Source of the DNA: JANMJD01 sp963828405 | GTDB lineage: Bacteria > Actinomycetota > Acidimicrobiia > Acidimicrobiales > Ilumatobacteraceae | Length of the DNA stretch: 64,000 bases | Assembly (NCBI GenBank): GCA_963828405.1 | Contig: CAWHEG010000031.1 | Location: forward strand, 186,001-250,000 | Reading direction: 5' to 3' | Part shown: one piece after another, positions 8,901-15,442 of the stretch | Layout: every line of letters starts with the position of its first letter | Position numbering within the stretch: position 1 is the first letter of the stretch | Position numbers and translations under genes: made by a program | The notes under the pieces: model-generated | What the model was told of the DNA's origin: nothing | Databases searched by the model: none | The model's input: the letters and a program-made list of their open reading frames with translations, nothing else

Positions 8901-9239
8901 TTGCCCCCGATCCGCTTCGTCCGTACCAACGACGATGTATCGCTGGCATACGCGATGTTCGGTGAGGGGCCACCGCTGTTGTACGCGTTCGCCGGTCCTG
9001 CCCTGTCGAACCTCGAACATGAGTGGAACCATCGCGGGCTCGTCGAGCAGTACGAGGCGATGGCCGAGGAACGTACGGTCGTTCGCTTCGATTGGCGCAA
9101 CTGCGGACTCTCGACGAGGCACGTCACCGACGTCAGCCCCGACGCGCATCTTCGAGACCTGCTTGCCTTGCAGGACCATCTCGGCTTCGAACAGGTCGCT
9201 CTGCGGATACATGGCAGACGCGTCGATCGCTCTGCGATA
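8901..9239 (+). pseudogene. Alpha/beta-hydrolase fragment, truncated at island end
   Basis: From a TTG at 8901 about 100 residues resemble the N-terminus of the alpha/beta hydrolases often seen in multidomain regulators. Recognisable parts are IRFVRTNDDVSLAYAMFGEG, PPLLYAFAGPALSNLEHEW, VVRFDWRNCGLST and HLRDLLALQDHLGF. Similarity ends near 9213, just before the expected nucleophile elbow. The frame then runs meaninglessly through the tRNA-end repeat to a stop at 9323. The catalytic serine, acid and histidine are absent, so this is a truncated gene. The break coincides with the right-hand att-like repeat, so the truncation probably happened at integration or excision. Confidence 0.65.
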
Positions 9240-9289
9240 CGAATCCTGCCGAGGGCGCCCTGGTTAATCGGCCATGACCAGCGGAAACA
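9240..9289. repeat. att-like direct repeat, right copy
   Basis: Partial copy of the tRNA-Arg 3' end (18 nt) plus flank. The first 25 bp are identical to 5759-5783, and 47 of 50 bp match overall. The acceptor 5' half is absent, so it is not a second tRNA gene. Confidence 0.85.
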
Positions 9290-9303
9290 CGCTGGTCATG
9301 GCC
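9270..9303. repeat. 14-bp perfect inverted repeat at island boundary
   Basis: GGCCATGACCAGCG (9270-9283), loop GAAACA, CGCTGGTCATGGCC (9290-9303). It overlaps the right repeat and the first codons of the ParD-like antitoxin. It could be a recombinase arm site or core, an operator of the TA operon, or a hairpin in the mRNA. No T-run follows, so an intrinsic terminator is unlikely. Confidence 0.8.
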
Positions 9304-9453
9304 TCGTCGTTCTTGACCTCTGACCAAGGCCGCGATCGTCTCCGCCGTCTCCTCTTCGATGGAGCCAGCTCGACGCCGGGTCCGTTCGCCGACGACGCCT
9401 TCTTCGCGTCGCTCCGCCGCCACGTCCAAGACCAAGACCTGCCCGCGCAGTGA
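9274..9453 (+). CDS. ParD-like antitoxin, short (lacks DNA-binding N-terminus)
   Basis: A 59-aa ORF ending in GTGA overlap with the ParE-like toxin. Residues from about 14 (LTSDQGRDRLRRLLFDGASS, then PFADDAFFASLRRHV) resemble the C-terminal, toxin-binding part of ParD antitoxins. The ribbon-helix-helix normally found at the N-terminus is missing. An in-frame TAA at 9265 fixes the upstream limit, so the start is the ATG at 9274 or at 9298, both inside the palindrome at the island edge. The likely explanation is that the DNA-binding half was lost at the boundary. Identification rests on position and the C-terminal pattern. Confidence 0.55.
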   Translation: MTSGNTLVMASSFLTSDQGRDRLRRLLFDGASSTPGPFADDAFFASLRRHVQDQDLPAQ

Positions 9454-9890
9454 ACAAATCCGTCCGCCTTCGCGCGCTCGCCGCGACCGATCTCGAAGAC
9501 GCGGCGGAGTACTACCGACAGCACGCTGGCGAACAGATAGCCCTTGACTTCATCGACGCCGTCGAGCGGGGGATCCGGGAACTCGGTCGTAGTCCTCAGA
9601 TCGGATCGCTGCGGTTCGCCTACGAACTCGAAATCCCTGACCTTCGGGCCTCGGCGTTCTCGCGCTTCCCTTACGTCGTGTTCTCCGTGGATACCGAGGA
9701 CCTTGTCGACGTGTGGCGAGTCCTCCACACCCGTCGAGACTTCCCAGCGACCCTGGCCGATCAGGGCGAACTCCATTCCACACCTCCTCGCTCAGGCCGC
9801 GCCGACTTCGCGCCGTCGCCAGCGCTATGCGCAGGCGTCAGCACCTTCGTTGCAGTCGAAGACCCGAGCGAGCGTCTGGCAGACGTTTGA
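9450..9890 (+). CDS. RelE/ParE-family toxin with extended C-terminus
   Basis: A 146-aa product starting at GTG 9450. Residues 1-100 are a typical ParE/RelE fold: LRALAATDLEDAAEYYRQHA, IRELGRSPQIGSLRF, FSRFPYVVFSVD, VDVWRVLHTRRDFP. Family members inhibit gyrase or cleave mRNA. Most are about 95-105 aa, so the extra ~40 residues are odd. They are encoded antisense to the 3' end of the convergent MazF-like gene (overlap 9825-9890), so they are probably accidental read-through after the natural stop was lost. The partner is the short antitoxin upstream. Confidence 0.75.
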   Translation: MNKSVRLRALAATDLEDAAEYYRQHAGEQIALDFIDAVERGIRELGRSPQIGSLRFAYELEIPDLRASAFSRFPYVVFSVDTEDLVDVWRVLHTRRDFPATLADQGELHSTPPRSGRADFAPSPALCAGVSTFVAVEDPSERLADV

Positions 9891-10166
9891 GAGCCAGCTG
9901 TCCGGCACGGAGCCGGCCCGGTTCACCAGGTCGGTGATCGCCAGGGGGGTCACCTCGCGGCAACAGAAGGCGGTCGGTTCGTTCAATGTGCCCGGCTGCA
10001 GGAGTACTTCATCAGGCCACCCCCGCAGGTTCGTGGTGCCCGGTACGACCAGTACCTTGCCGAGCCGGCGATTCATGCTGTCGGCCGACAGCACCAGCAC
10101 CGGGCGAAGCTTCGAGCCTGCCGGCGCCCACCAGATCTCGCCGCGTTTCGGCCACCCCTCGGTCAC
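9825..10166 (-). CDS. MazF/PemK-family toxin
   Basis: A 113-aa protein with the MazF barrel. PKRGEIWWAPAG, then RPVLVLSADSMNRRLGKVLV, VVPGTTNLRG and CREVTPLAITDL match the strands and loops of PemK/MazF mRNA interferases. The RPVLVLS strand and the TP-x-AITDL segment are the most diagnostic. The start is taken as the GTG at 10166, overlapping the antitoxin stop by GTGA. The ATG at 10190 would lie inside the antitoxin. It would cleave mRNA unless bound by the antitoxin. It is convergent with, and overlaps by 66 bp, the ParE-like gene. Confidence 0.85.
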   Translation of the reverse strand: MTEGWPKRGEIWWAPAGSKLRPVLVLSADSMNRRLGKVLVVPGTTNLRGWPDEVLLQPGTLNEPTAFCCREVTPLAITDLVNRAGSVPDSWLSNVCQTLARVFDCNEGADACA

Positions 10167-10408
10167 CCGTCGCCATCCAGATCGGCCCACCCGCCGACGG
10201 CCCGAGCATTGAGGTCGACGAACTCGTCCGCTTCATCGGGAACTGCACGCGACCAGGCGTCGTCCCAGGCCTGGCGGTCCCATTCGAGGAGCTGACGCCG
10301 TAGAGCGATACGCACTGCGTCGGATCGGTTCGCGGCGAGACCGCGCACGACGGCCTCATCAAGACGAGCCACGTCGCGGTCATCAAGCTTGACGTTCACT
10401 GGTGACAT
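10163..10408 (-). CDS. MazE-like/ribbon-helix-helix antitoxin
   Basis: An 81-aa protein. The N-terminus MSPVNVKLDDRDVARLDEAV and AANRSDAVRIALRRQLLEWD form a ribbon-helix-helix pattern, and the acidic C-terminus is suited to toxin binding. It overlaps the MazF-like gene (GTGA), so the two form one operon. The ATG at 10408 is preceded by TATGCT-N6, a leaderless -10, with a GTGCA-N4-TGCAC inverted repeat over the -35 region. The antitoxin should repress through it. The RHH call is by pattern only. Confidence 0.78.
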   Translation of the reverse strand: MSPVNVKLDDRDVARLDEAVVRGLAANRSDAVRIALRRQLLEWDRQAWDDAWSRAVPDEADEFVDLNARAVGGWADLDGDG

Positions 10409-10446
10409 GCCATGAGCATAGTGATTCGTAAAGTGCACAGCTGCAC
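10409..10446 (-). promoter_or_regulatory. Promoter/operator of MazEF-like module
   Basis: -10 TATGCT (10420-10415) lies 6 nt before the ATG at 10408. GTGCA-CAGC-TGCAC (10433-10446) is an inverted repeat at the -35 position, a likely antitoxin operator. The remaining intergenic DNA to 10542 shows nothing further. Confidence 0.5.
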
Positions 10447-10542
10447 GAATGGTAAAGCCATCAGCAAGAGCGACGGCCAGTTCGGCGAGCGTGCCGGTCA
10501 AGTGGTGGGCGACGATGACCGTGGTCGCAGCCACACGAACGC

Positions 10543-11022
10543 TCAGGCGTTGAGCCGCCGGACGGGGACGTAGACGTGCAACGGATTCGTCGGGAGTGGT
10601 TCGACCGGTAGCCAGTGGCGGTAGAACGCGAGCGCGTTGTCATCTCGGCAATGGATCACCAGAGCTCGGAAACCGACCACGGTCGCGGCGACTCTCGCAC
10701 GTTCGGCGACGTCGGCGAGCAGTGCGCCGCTGACCCCTTGCCCTTGTCGTGTGACGTCGACGGCGAGCCGGGCCAGGACAAGCACCGGAACCTGCTCCGG
10801 GGCATTGCGGCGCAGTGGTCCAGCGGCGATGCTCCGCTCGATCGAACCGGCGCACAAGGCGTGGAAACCGACAACTCGTCCGCCGGATGTCGTGACGACA
10901 CGGAGTACGGCGTCACCGGCGTCGTGCGCTCTAACGGCGCGCCGCTGCAGCCAGTCGTCGAGTTCCGCGGTCCCCGACGCCAACCCGGTCAGGTCATGGC
11001 CAGCATACGTTTCGACGATCAA
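10543..11022 (-). CDS. GNAT-family acetyltransferase toxin
   Basis: A protein of about 159 aa of the GNAT fold found in TacT/AtaT-like toxins, which acetylate aminoacyl-tRNA. Visible features are GTAELDDWLQRRA near the N-terminus, VLVLARLAVDVTRQGQGVSG with the acetyl-CoA loop (Q/RxxGxG/A, here RQGQGVSGALL), ALVIHCRDDNALAFYRHWLP, and the C-terminal NPLHVYVPV. No ATG exists in this frame near the N-terminus. A TTG at 11022, 11 nt after the antitoxin stop, is the best available start and is uncertain. Its partner upstream is a DUF1778 antitoxin, the classic pairing. Confidence 0.85.
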   Translation of the reverse strand: MIVETYAGHDLTGLASGTAELDDWLQRRAVRAHDAGDAVLRVVTTSGGRVVGFHALCAGSIERSIAAGPLRRNAPEQVPVLVLARLAVDVTRQGQGVSGALLADVAERARVAATVVGFRALVIHCRDDNALAFYRHWLPVEPLPTNPLHVYVPVRRLNA

Positions 11023-11032
11023 TCGTCGACGA

Positions 11033-11323
11033 TCAATCGAGATCCGACACGTCGACGGCGGCGGCACGGGCGAACAACCTGGCCATCTGCGCAACGTGTT
11101 CGGGACGGGCATCCGCGTCGAGCATCGTGGAGAACTCGTCCCACGCCGCGGCATCCAACCGCCAGAGGCGTTGTTCGGCGAGTTTGCGTTCCGCTGCGAA
11201 CCGGGCGGCCGAGAGGACGAATTCGGTCACCGTCGAACCGGACGCCTGCGCGGCGAGACGGATCACCGCGTCGTCCTCGACCGACAAGCGCATATTGATT
11301 CGAGGATTAGCCACCGCCGTCAT
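11033..11323 (-). CDS. DUF1778-family antitoxin
   Basis: A 96-aa protein. NPRINMRLSVEDDAVIRLAA, ASGSTVTEFVLSAARFAAER and DAAAWDEFSTMLD match DUF1778 antitoxins: a ribbon-helix-helix DNA-binding N-terminus plus a helix that caps the GNAT toxin. The ATG at 11323 is chosen because -35 TTGACG, a 17-bp spacer, -10 CACAAT and 7 nt lead directly to it. A perfect palindrome sits over the -10, so autoregulation by the TA complex is expected. It lies 11 nt upstream of the toxin gene. Confidence 0.88.
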   Translation of the reverse strand: MTAVANPRINMRLSVEDDAVIRLAAQASGSTVTEFVLSAARFAAERKLAEQRLWRLDAAAWDEFSTMLDADARPEHVAQMARLFARAAAVDVSDLD

Positions 11324-11359
11324 GGTGCACATTGTGCACCGCCTCCAGCTCGACGTCAA
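11324..11359 (-). promoter_or_regulatory. Promoter and operator of DUF1778/GNAT module
   Basis: -35 TTGACG (11359-11354), 17 bp, -10 CACAAT (11336-11331), then 7 nt to the ATG at 11323. The operator GGTGCAC-ATT-GTGCACC (11324-11340) covers the -10 and the transcription start. Confidence 0.65.
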
Positions 11360-11514
11360 CCTCATTCACAACTCCGACACCGGCCCTCGGGTTCCGATCG
11401 GGTGCAGCCTGCCCGAGACGGGTGCACTGAGCTCGGTGTCGAAACTGCCAACGTCGGGGCATCACGTGTCACCGGCGTGCAACCGGTCGGGCGCTTGCTT
11501 GCGAGAATGAAGAC

Positions 11515-12054
11515 GTGCGCAGATGGTCGATCCTGACCGGCACGACAGTCGTCGCCGTCGCCGGGCTCGTGTGGTCGCTCCACGGGTTCGGGCCGCGCAG
11601 CATCTGGTTCGCGTTCCTCGTCGTCTGGTTGCCGATGGCCTGGCTCGGCACGATCAGCCGGGTCGTCACGCCGCGGCTGCCCGAGCGCTACCACGTTCTC
11701 CGCGCCGCCGAACGGGACGGGCGCATCTACGAGCTCGTCGGGGTCCGCCTGGTGAAGCAGCTCCTGCGCCGTGGCCCCCTGGCGGTCTTCAACCCACACC
11801 TCCACCTTCCGACGGAGCCGACTCCGGGGAAGCTGGCCGAGCTCGATCAGCGGATGCGCGACGCCGAGGCGAGCCACTTCATCCTGCTGGTCCTCACGGT
11901 CGGCGTCGTCGTCCATGCGGCGGCACACGGCTGGTGGAAGACCGCCGGGTGGACCGCCCTGTTCGACGTGCTGATCAACGGGTACCCGGTGATGCTCCAG
12001 CGGTACAACCGCGCGCTGCTCGGTCGCCGTTTCGGAAGTCGTCGCACCGATTGA
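11515..12054 (+). CDS. CrtO-like (glycosyl-diaponeurosporenoate acyltransferase-like) membrane protein
   Basis: A 179-aa membrane protein with two N-terminal and two C-terminal hydrophobic segments. RDGRIYELVGVRLVKQLLRR after the first pair and ILINGYPVM-like VLINGYPVMLQRYNRALL at the end are the signature blocks of the CrtO family, named after staphyloxanthin biosynthesis. The first residues follow a GTG at 11515. In Actinobacteria such proteins are widespread without carotenoid genes, so the acyltransferase role is only a family label. A histidine-box hydroxylase of the carotenoid/sterol type lies 420 bp downstream, which could hint at lipid or pigment modification. Confidence 0.65.
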   Translation: MRRWSILTGTTVVAVAGLVWSLHGFGPRSIWFAFLVVWLPMAWLGTISRVVTPRLPERYHVLRAAERDGRIYELVGVRLVKQLLRRGPLAVFNPHLHLPTEPTPGKLAELDQRMRDAEASHFILLVLTVGVVVHAAAHGWWKTAGWTALFDVLINGYPVMLQRYNRALLGRRFGSRRTD

Positions 12055-12473
12055 CGGTGGACCACGTGTCCGCCGCCCGTGAGCGGCAGCGGTGACCACC
12101 GTGTCCGCCGTGATCACCCGCTGGCCACACCGGCGGCGATGGCGACGTGGCGTTCGGCGCCGTCTTCCCCGACGCGCTCGGGCAGCTCGCCGAGCCACTA
12201 CTACACCCCGGGAGACTCGGCGAATCCGATCAGCTGGTCCGACGCCTATGGCGCCGGGATGGTCAACGCACAGGCAGCGGCAGCCTGACCACCACTGGTT
12301 GAACTGCACGGAGGGGCCCGGGCATCCCGGGTCCCTCCGAAGGTGCGCCGAGCGGCCGTCGGGACTGATGCCCCGGCCGCGAGGGCCCTGTGGCCCTGCT
12401 GGGACGCCGACCCGCCCGCCGAGGATGGCGACATCGTCGACCCGGCGATGGGAACGTCCCGCAGGAGGAACTG
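12055..12473. other. Intergenic region with possible subtilase C-terminal remnant
   Basis: About 420 bp. In the plus frame ending at 12288 the translation ends YTPGDSANPISWSDAYGAG then MVNAQAAAA, which resembles the last residues of S8 peptidases (GxGxVNAxxA). Nothing upstream supports a protease, so this is at most a fragment. A strong AGGAGG (12463-12468) near the end belongs to the next gene. Confidence 0.3.
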
Positions 12474-13394
12474 ATGACCGACATCGAGGTTGACCAGGCG
12501 AAGGCGCCCGGCGAGGAGTGGCCGAAGCCGACTCCGGTCGGGCCGGTGGCCGCCGGGCGGCTGGTCGCGGCGACCACCGGCATCGCCCTCGTCACGTTCG
12601 GGGTGATGTGGGCCGTGCGGGCACTGCCCACCGACGGGTTCGGCGCCAGGGCGCTCGCCGTCGTGCTCGGGCTGCTCGTGATCCCCGTCGTGGCGTCGCC
12701 GATCGAATGGTTCGTGCACCGCTTCGTCTACCACGCCGCCGTCATCCGTCCGCTGAAGGCCATCTTCGTCGTCCATACGGCGCACCACTACGCCTTCTTC
12801 CCGACGCGCCGCTACGTGACGAGCGGGCCCCCTCGCCGCTTGTCGATCCGGGAGCGCACTCCCGACATCCACGTCTCGGCCCTGCGCAACGCGGGCGTGC
12901 GGCTCGCCCACTTCTTCTGGTACATGAGCTTCGGAGCGGTCCTCATCTGGACGCCGGCCTGGTTCCTGACCCACAACACCGCGTTCCTCGTCGGCCTCGT
13001 CATCGCCTCGGCCACGGTGTCGAACCTGTTCATCGTGGTGCACGACACGATCCATCGCCCCGCCAGCCACCGCATCGTCGAGGCGCAGCCGTGGTACCCC
13101 TTCCTCGACCGGCACCACTTCATCCACCACGTCGACCTGGGCACGAACCTCAACTTCCTGCTGCCGCTGGCCGACCTGCTCTTCGGCACCCTGCGCACGG
13201 TGATGACCACCGACGAGCTCAACCGCCACGGCACGCTCGCCGCCGCCAAGCAACGGCCGATCGGCCAGGGCGAACGAGCCAAGCTGGCCACGGCCGCGGC
13301 TCGATGCCAGGACCGAGTGAGCGGCCCCGATTGCGGATCGCCGTCGTCTGCCCGTACGACCTCTCGGCCACCGGGGGCGTGCAGGACCAGGTGA
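12474..13394 (+). CDS. Histidine-box membrane hydroxylase (fatty acid hydroxylase/carotene hydroxylase superfamily)
   Basis: A 306-aa protein with about four hydrophobic segments and the di-iron histidine boxes of this superfamily: EWFVHRFVYHA, HTAHHYAFF, and DRHHFIHHVDLGTNLNF near the C-terminus. Enzymes of this group hydroxylate or desaturate lipids or carotenoids at the membrane. The ATG at 12474 has an excellent AGGAGG 5 nt upstream. The last ~30 residues overlap the start of the glycosyltransferase gene in another frame and look non-conserved, so the gene may have lost an earlier stop. The substrate is unknown. Confidence 0.75.
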   Translation: MTDIEVDQAKAPGEEWPKPTPVGPVAAGRLVAATTGIALVTFGVMWAVRALPTDGFGARALAVVLGLLVIPVVASPIEWFVHRFVYHAAVIRPLKAIFVVHTAHHYAFFPTRRYVTSGPPRRLSIRERTPDIHVSALRNAGVRLAHFFWYMSFGAVLIWTPAWFLTHNTAFLVGLVIASATVSNLFIVVHDTIHRPASHRIVEAQPWYPFLDRHHFIHHVDLGTNLNFLLPLADLLFGTLRTVMTTDELNRHGTLAAAKQRPIGQGERAKLATAAARCQDRVSGPDCGSPSSARTTSRPPGACRTR

Positions 13395-14740
13395 TCGGTC
13401 TCGCCCGCGCCCTCGGACGGGGCGGGCACGAGGTGTCGCTCGTCGCCCCCGGCGAGATCCCCGAACCGCCGGGAGGGACCAGCGCCGGGCGCTCCGTGCG
13501 CTTCCGGGTCAACGGATCGATCGCTCCGATGTCGCCCCTCCCGATGGCCGCGGTCCGCACGGTCCGGGCGTTGCGCGACGGCCGCTTCGACGTGATCCAC
13601 CTCCACGAGCCGGTGGCCCCGAGCATCACGATCCCCGCCCTGCTCGCTCATCCGGCGCCCCTCGTCGGCACGTTCCATGCGGCGGGGGATCGCACCCCCT
13701 ACCGCTGGTTCGGCCGACCCCTGTCGCTGTTGGCCAAGCGCCTCGACGCCCGGGTGGCCGTCTCCGAGCCGGCGGCACGTCTGGCGCGCCGATCGCTCGG
13801 GGGCGACTACCTGGTGTTCCGCAACGGCATCGAGCTCGATCGGTTCGCCGACGTCGAGCCTGCCGCCGTCGACGGCCCGACGATCCTCTACCTCGGGCGC
13901 CACGAACCCCGCAAGGGGCTCGACGTGCTGCTCGCCGCCTGCTGGCTGCTCGACGACGACGTGCGCGTCTGGGTGGCAGGGGACGGTCCCGAGACGCGCC
14001 GCCTCCGCGAGCGGACCCGAGGGGACCGCCGGGTGCAGTGGCTCGGCACGCTCGACGAAGTCGACAAGATCCGCCGTCTGCGAGCGGCCTCGGTGCTCTG
14101 CGCACCGTCGCTGCACGGCGAATCGTTCGGCATGGTCGTGCTCGAGGCGATGGCCGCGGGCACGCCGGTGGTCGCCAGCGACATCCCGGGCTACCGGGCG
14201 CTGAGCGACGACGGGCGCACGGTCCAGCTGGTCAGGCCGGGCGACGCGCAGGCACTGGCCGCGGCGTTGGGCGACGTGCTGGGCGACCGACGACGCTCCG
14301 CCGACCTCGCGGCCCGCGGCCTGCAGCGGGCGCGCGACTACTCGATGGACGACCTCGCCGACCGCTACGTCGCGGTCTACGAGCGGGTGGCTCGCGCGGC
14401 GATCGGGCGAACGCCCCTGCTCGCCGGTCTGACGGCGGGCAGGGGCGACTCAGACCCAGCTGTGCAACGTCTGGAAGTAGTTGGCCCGCTCGTACGCCCC
14501 GGGGTCGGGCACGTTGCCGCGGCTCATGCTGCCGCGCATCTGGGCGACGCTCTCGTACTCGCGCTCGTCCATCCAGGTGTCGATCTCGCGGCGCAGCACC
14601 TGGAGGTGGTCCGGTCCGTGCCGCAGCAACGAACTGGTCGTCATCACCACGTCGGCTCCGGCGAGCAGCAGCTTGAGCGCGTCCTGGCCGCGGTGCACGC
14701 CGGAACTGGCCGCCAGCGAGACATCGACGACACCGCGTAG
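13304..14740 (+). CDS. Glycosyltransferase family 4 (GT-B)
   Basis: Residues 1 to about 375 form a complete GT-B glycosyltransferase. They carry CPYDLSATGGVQDQV at the N-terminus (acceptor domain), LYLGRHEPRKGLDVLLAA, and the donor-site block APSLHGESFGMVVLEAMAAG. It resembles PimA/PimB-like mannosyltransferases, so mannosylation of a lipid or polysaccharide is possible. After about 14425 the frame continues antisense into the convergent DHOD-like gene for another ~300 bp and is not conserved. In the +1 frame a stop lies at 14430 within the terminator-like hairpin, so a lost stop or a base error is likely. Real length is probably near 380 aa. Confidence 0.82.
   Translation: MPGPSERPRLRIAVVCPYDLSATGGVQDQVIGLARALGRGGHEVSLVAPGEIPEPPGGTSAGRSVRFRVNGSIAPMSPLPMAAVRTVRALRDGRFDVIHLHEPVAPSITIPALLAHPAPLVGTFHAAGDRTPYRWFGRPLSLLAKRLDARVAVSEPAARLARRSLGGDYLVFRNGIELDRFADVEPAAVDGPTILYLGRHEPRKGLDVLLAACWLLDDDVRVWVAGDGPETRRLRERTRGDRRVQWLGTLDEVDKIRRLRAASVLCAPSLHGESFGMVVLEAMAAGTPVVASDIPGYRALSDDGRTVQLVRPGDAQALAAALGDVLGDRRRSADLAARGLQRARDYSMDDLADRYVAVYERVARAAIGRTPLLAGLTAGRGDSDPAVQRLEVVGPLVRPGVGHVAAAHAAAHLGDALVLALVHPGVDLAAQHLEVVRSVPQQRTGRHHHVGSGEQQLERVLAAVHAGTGRQRDIDDTA
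14412..14447. terminator. GC-rich hairpin between convergent genes
   Basis: CGCCCCTGC (14412-14420) pairs with GCAGGGGCG (14439-14447), with an inner CGCC/GGCG. It sits at the expected end of the glycosyltransferase and just past the stop of the DHOD-like gene. No U-run. Confidence 0.5.
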
Positions 14741-15442
14741 CACCCCGATCCAGTGCAGCGGGAGGAGGATCTCGGACGAGGTCGACAGTTCGAGGCGCCG
14801 GCGCACGGCGAGCGTCTCGAGATCGATGTCGGTCTGGTACAGGCGGTTGAAGAGCACGAGGCCGTCGGCGCCCGCTTGCTGGAACGAACGCGCCGTGTGG
14901 GCGAACGCCGTGAACCACGGGCCCACCTTGACGGCCAGGGGCACCGATGTCTCGGCCTTGACCTCCTCGATCAGCTCGCAGTAACGCCGCTCGACATCGA
15001 CCGCCGAGACCGTGGCGTCGGTGACCGTGTCGTAGAGGTTCAGCTCGATCGCGTCGGCGCCGGCCGAGGCCAGCGAACGCGCGTAGCGCACCCAGCCGCC
15101 CGGCGACACCCCGTTGAGGCTGGCGATCACCGGGATCGACACCCGCCCCTTGGCGTCCTCGACGAGGCCCAGGTGCCGCTCGGGCCCGGTGTGCAGGCCG
15201 TCGAGCTGCGGGAGGTAGTCCATCGCCTCGCCGTACGAGTCGCCCCCCTGGCCGAGGGCGAAGTCGACGGCGAACACCTCGTGCTCGATCTGCTCCTCGA
15301 ACAGCGAGGGGAGCACGATCGCCCCCGCCCCGGCCGCCTCCAACCGCTGCCACATCGCCGGGTCGCCGGTGAGCGGGCCTGGCGATGCCACCAGCGGGCT
15401 CGACAGCCGCAGCCCCATGTAGTCGGTCGTCAGATCGGCCAT
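14450..15442 (-). CDS. Dihydroorotate dehydrogenase-like protein
   Basis: A 330-aa FMN-binding TIM-barrel protein (MADLTTDYMGLRLSSPLVAS, SLNGVSPGGWVRYARSLASA, ADAIELNLYD, PLAVKVGP, GADVVMTTSSLL). It belongs to the DHOD-like group that accompanies pyruvate:ferredoxin oxidoreductase genes, not to the pyrimidine-pathway PyrD enzymes. Its start overlaps the PFOR stop (15442), so both are made from one transcript. It may pass electrons between flavin and ferredoxin, but its substrate is not established and dihydroorotate should not be assumed. Confidence 0.85.
   Translation of the reverse strand: MADLTTDYMGLRLSSPLVASPGPLTGDPAMWQRLEAAGAGAIVLPSLFEEQIEHEVFAVDFALGQGGDSYGEAMDYLPQLDGLHTGPERHLGLVEDAKGRVSIPVIASLNGVSPGGWVRYARSLASAGADAIELNLYDTVTDATVSAVDVERRYCELIEEVKAETSVPLAVKVGPWFTAFAHTARSFQQAGADGLVLFNRLYQTDIDLETLAVRRRLELSTSSEILLPLHWIGVLRGVVDVSLAASSGVHRGQDALKLLLAGADVVMTTSSLLRHGPDHLQVLRREIDTWMDEREYESVAQMRGSMSRGNVPDPGAYERANYFQTLHSWV

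Larger units (their letters stand above)
5777..9264. mobile_element. tRNA-Arg-associated genomic island remnant
   Basis: About 3.4 kb lies between the tRNA-Arg gene and a second copy of its 3' end. Contents: decayed mcrC, an XRE/nucleotidyltransferase TA pair, a MaoC-like gene and a hydrolase cut off at the right-hand repeat. No integrase is readable, so it is either a degraded island or a satellite that used an integrase encoded elsewhere. The duplicated tRNA end is seen directly; mobility is inferred. Confidence 0.7.

Noticed and set aside
9240..9264. Possible second tRNA gene
   Set aside because: Only the 3' 18 nt of tRNA-Arg are present; no acceptor 5' half, D arm or anticodon arm.
12092..12493. 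134-codon ORF upstream of the hydroxylase
   Set aside because: Arg/Thr-rich with no homology that I recognise; the region shows at most a protease-tail remnant in another frame.
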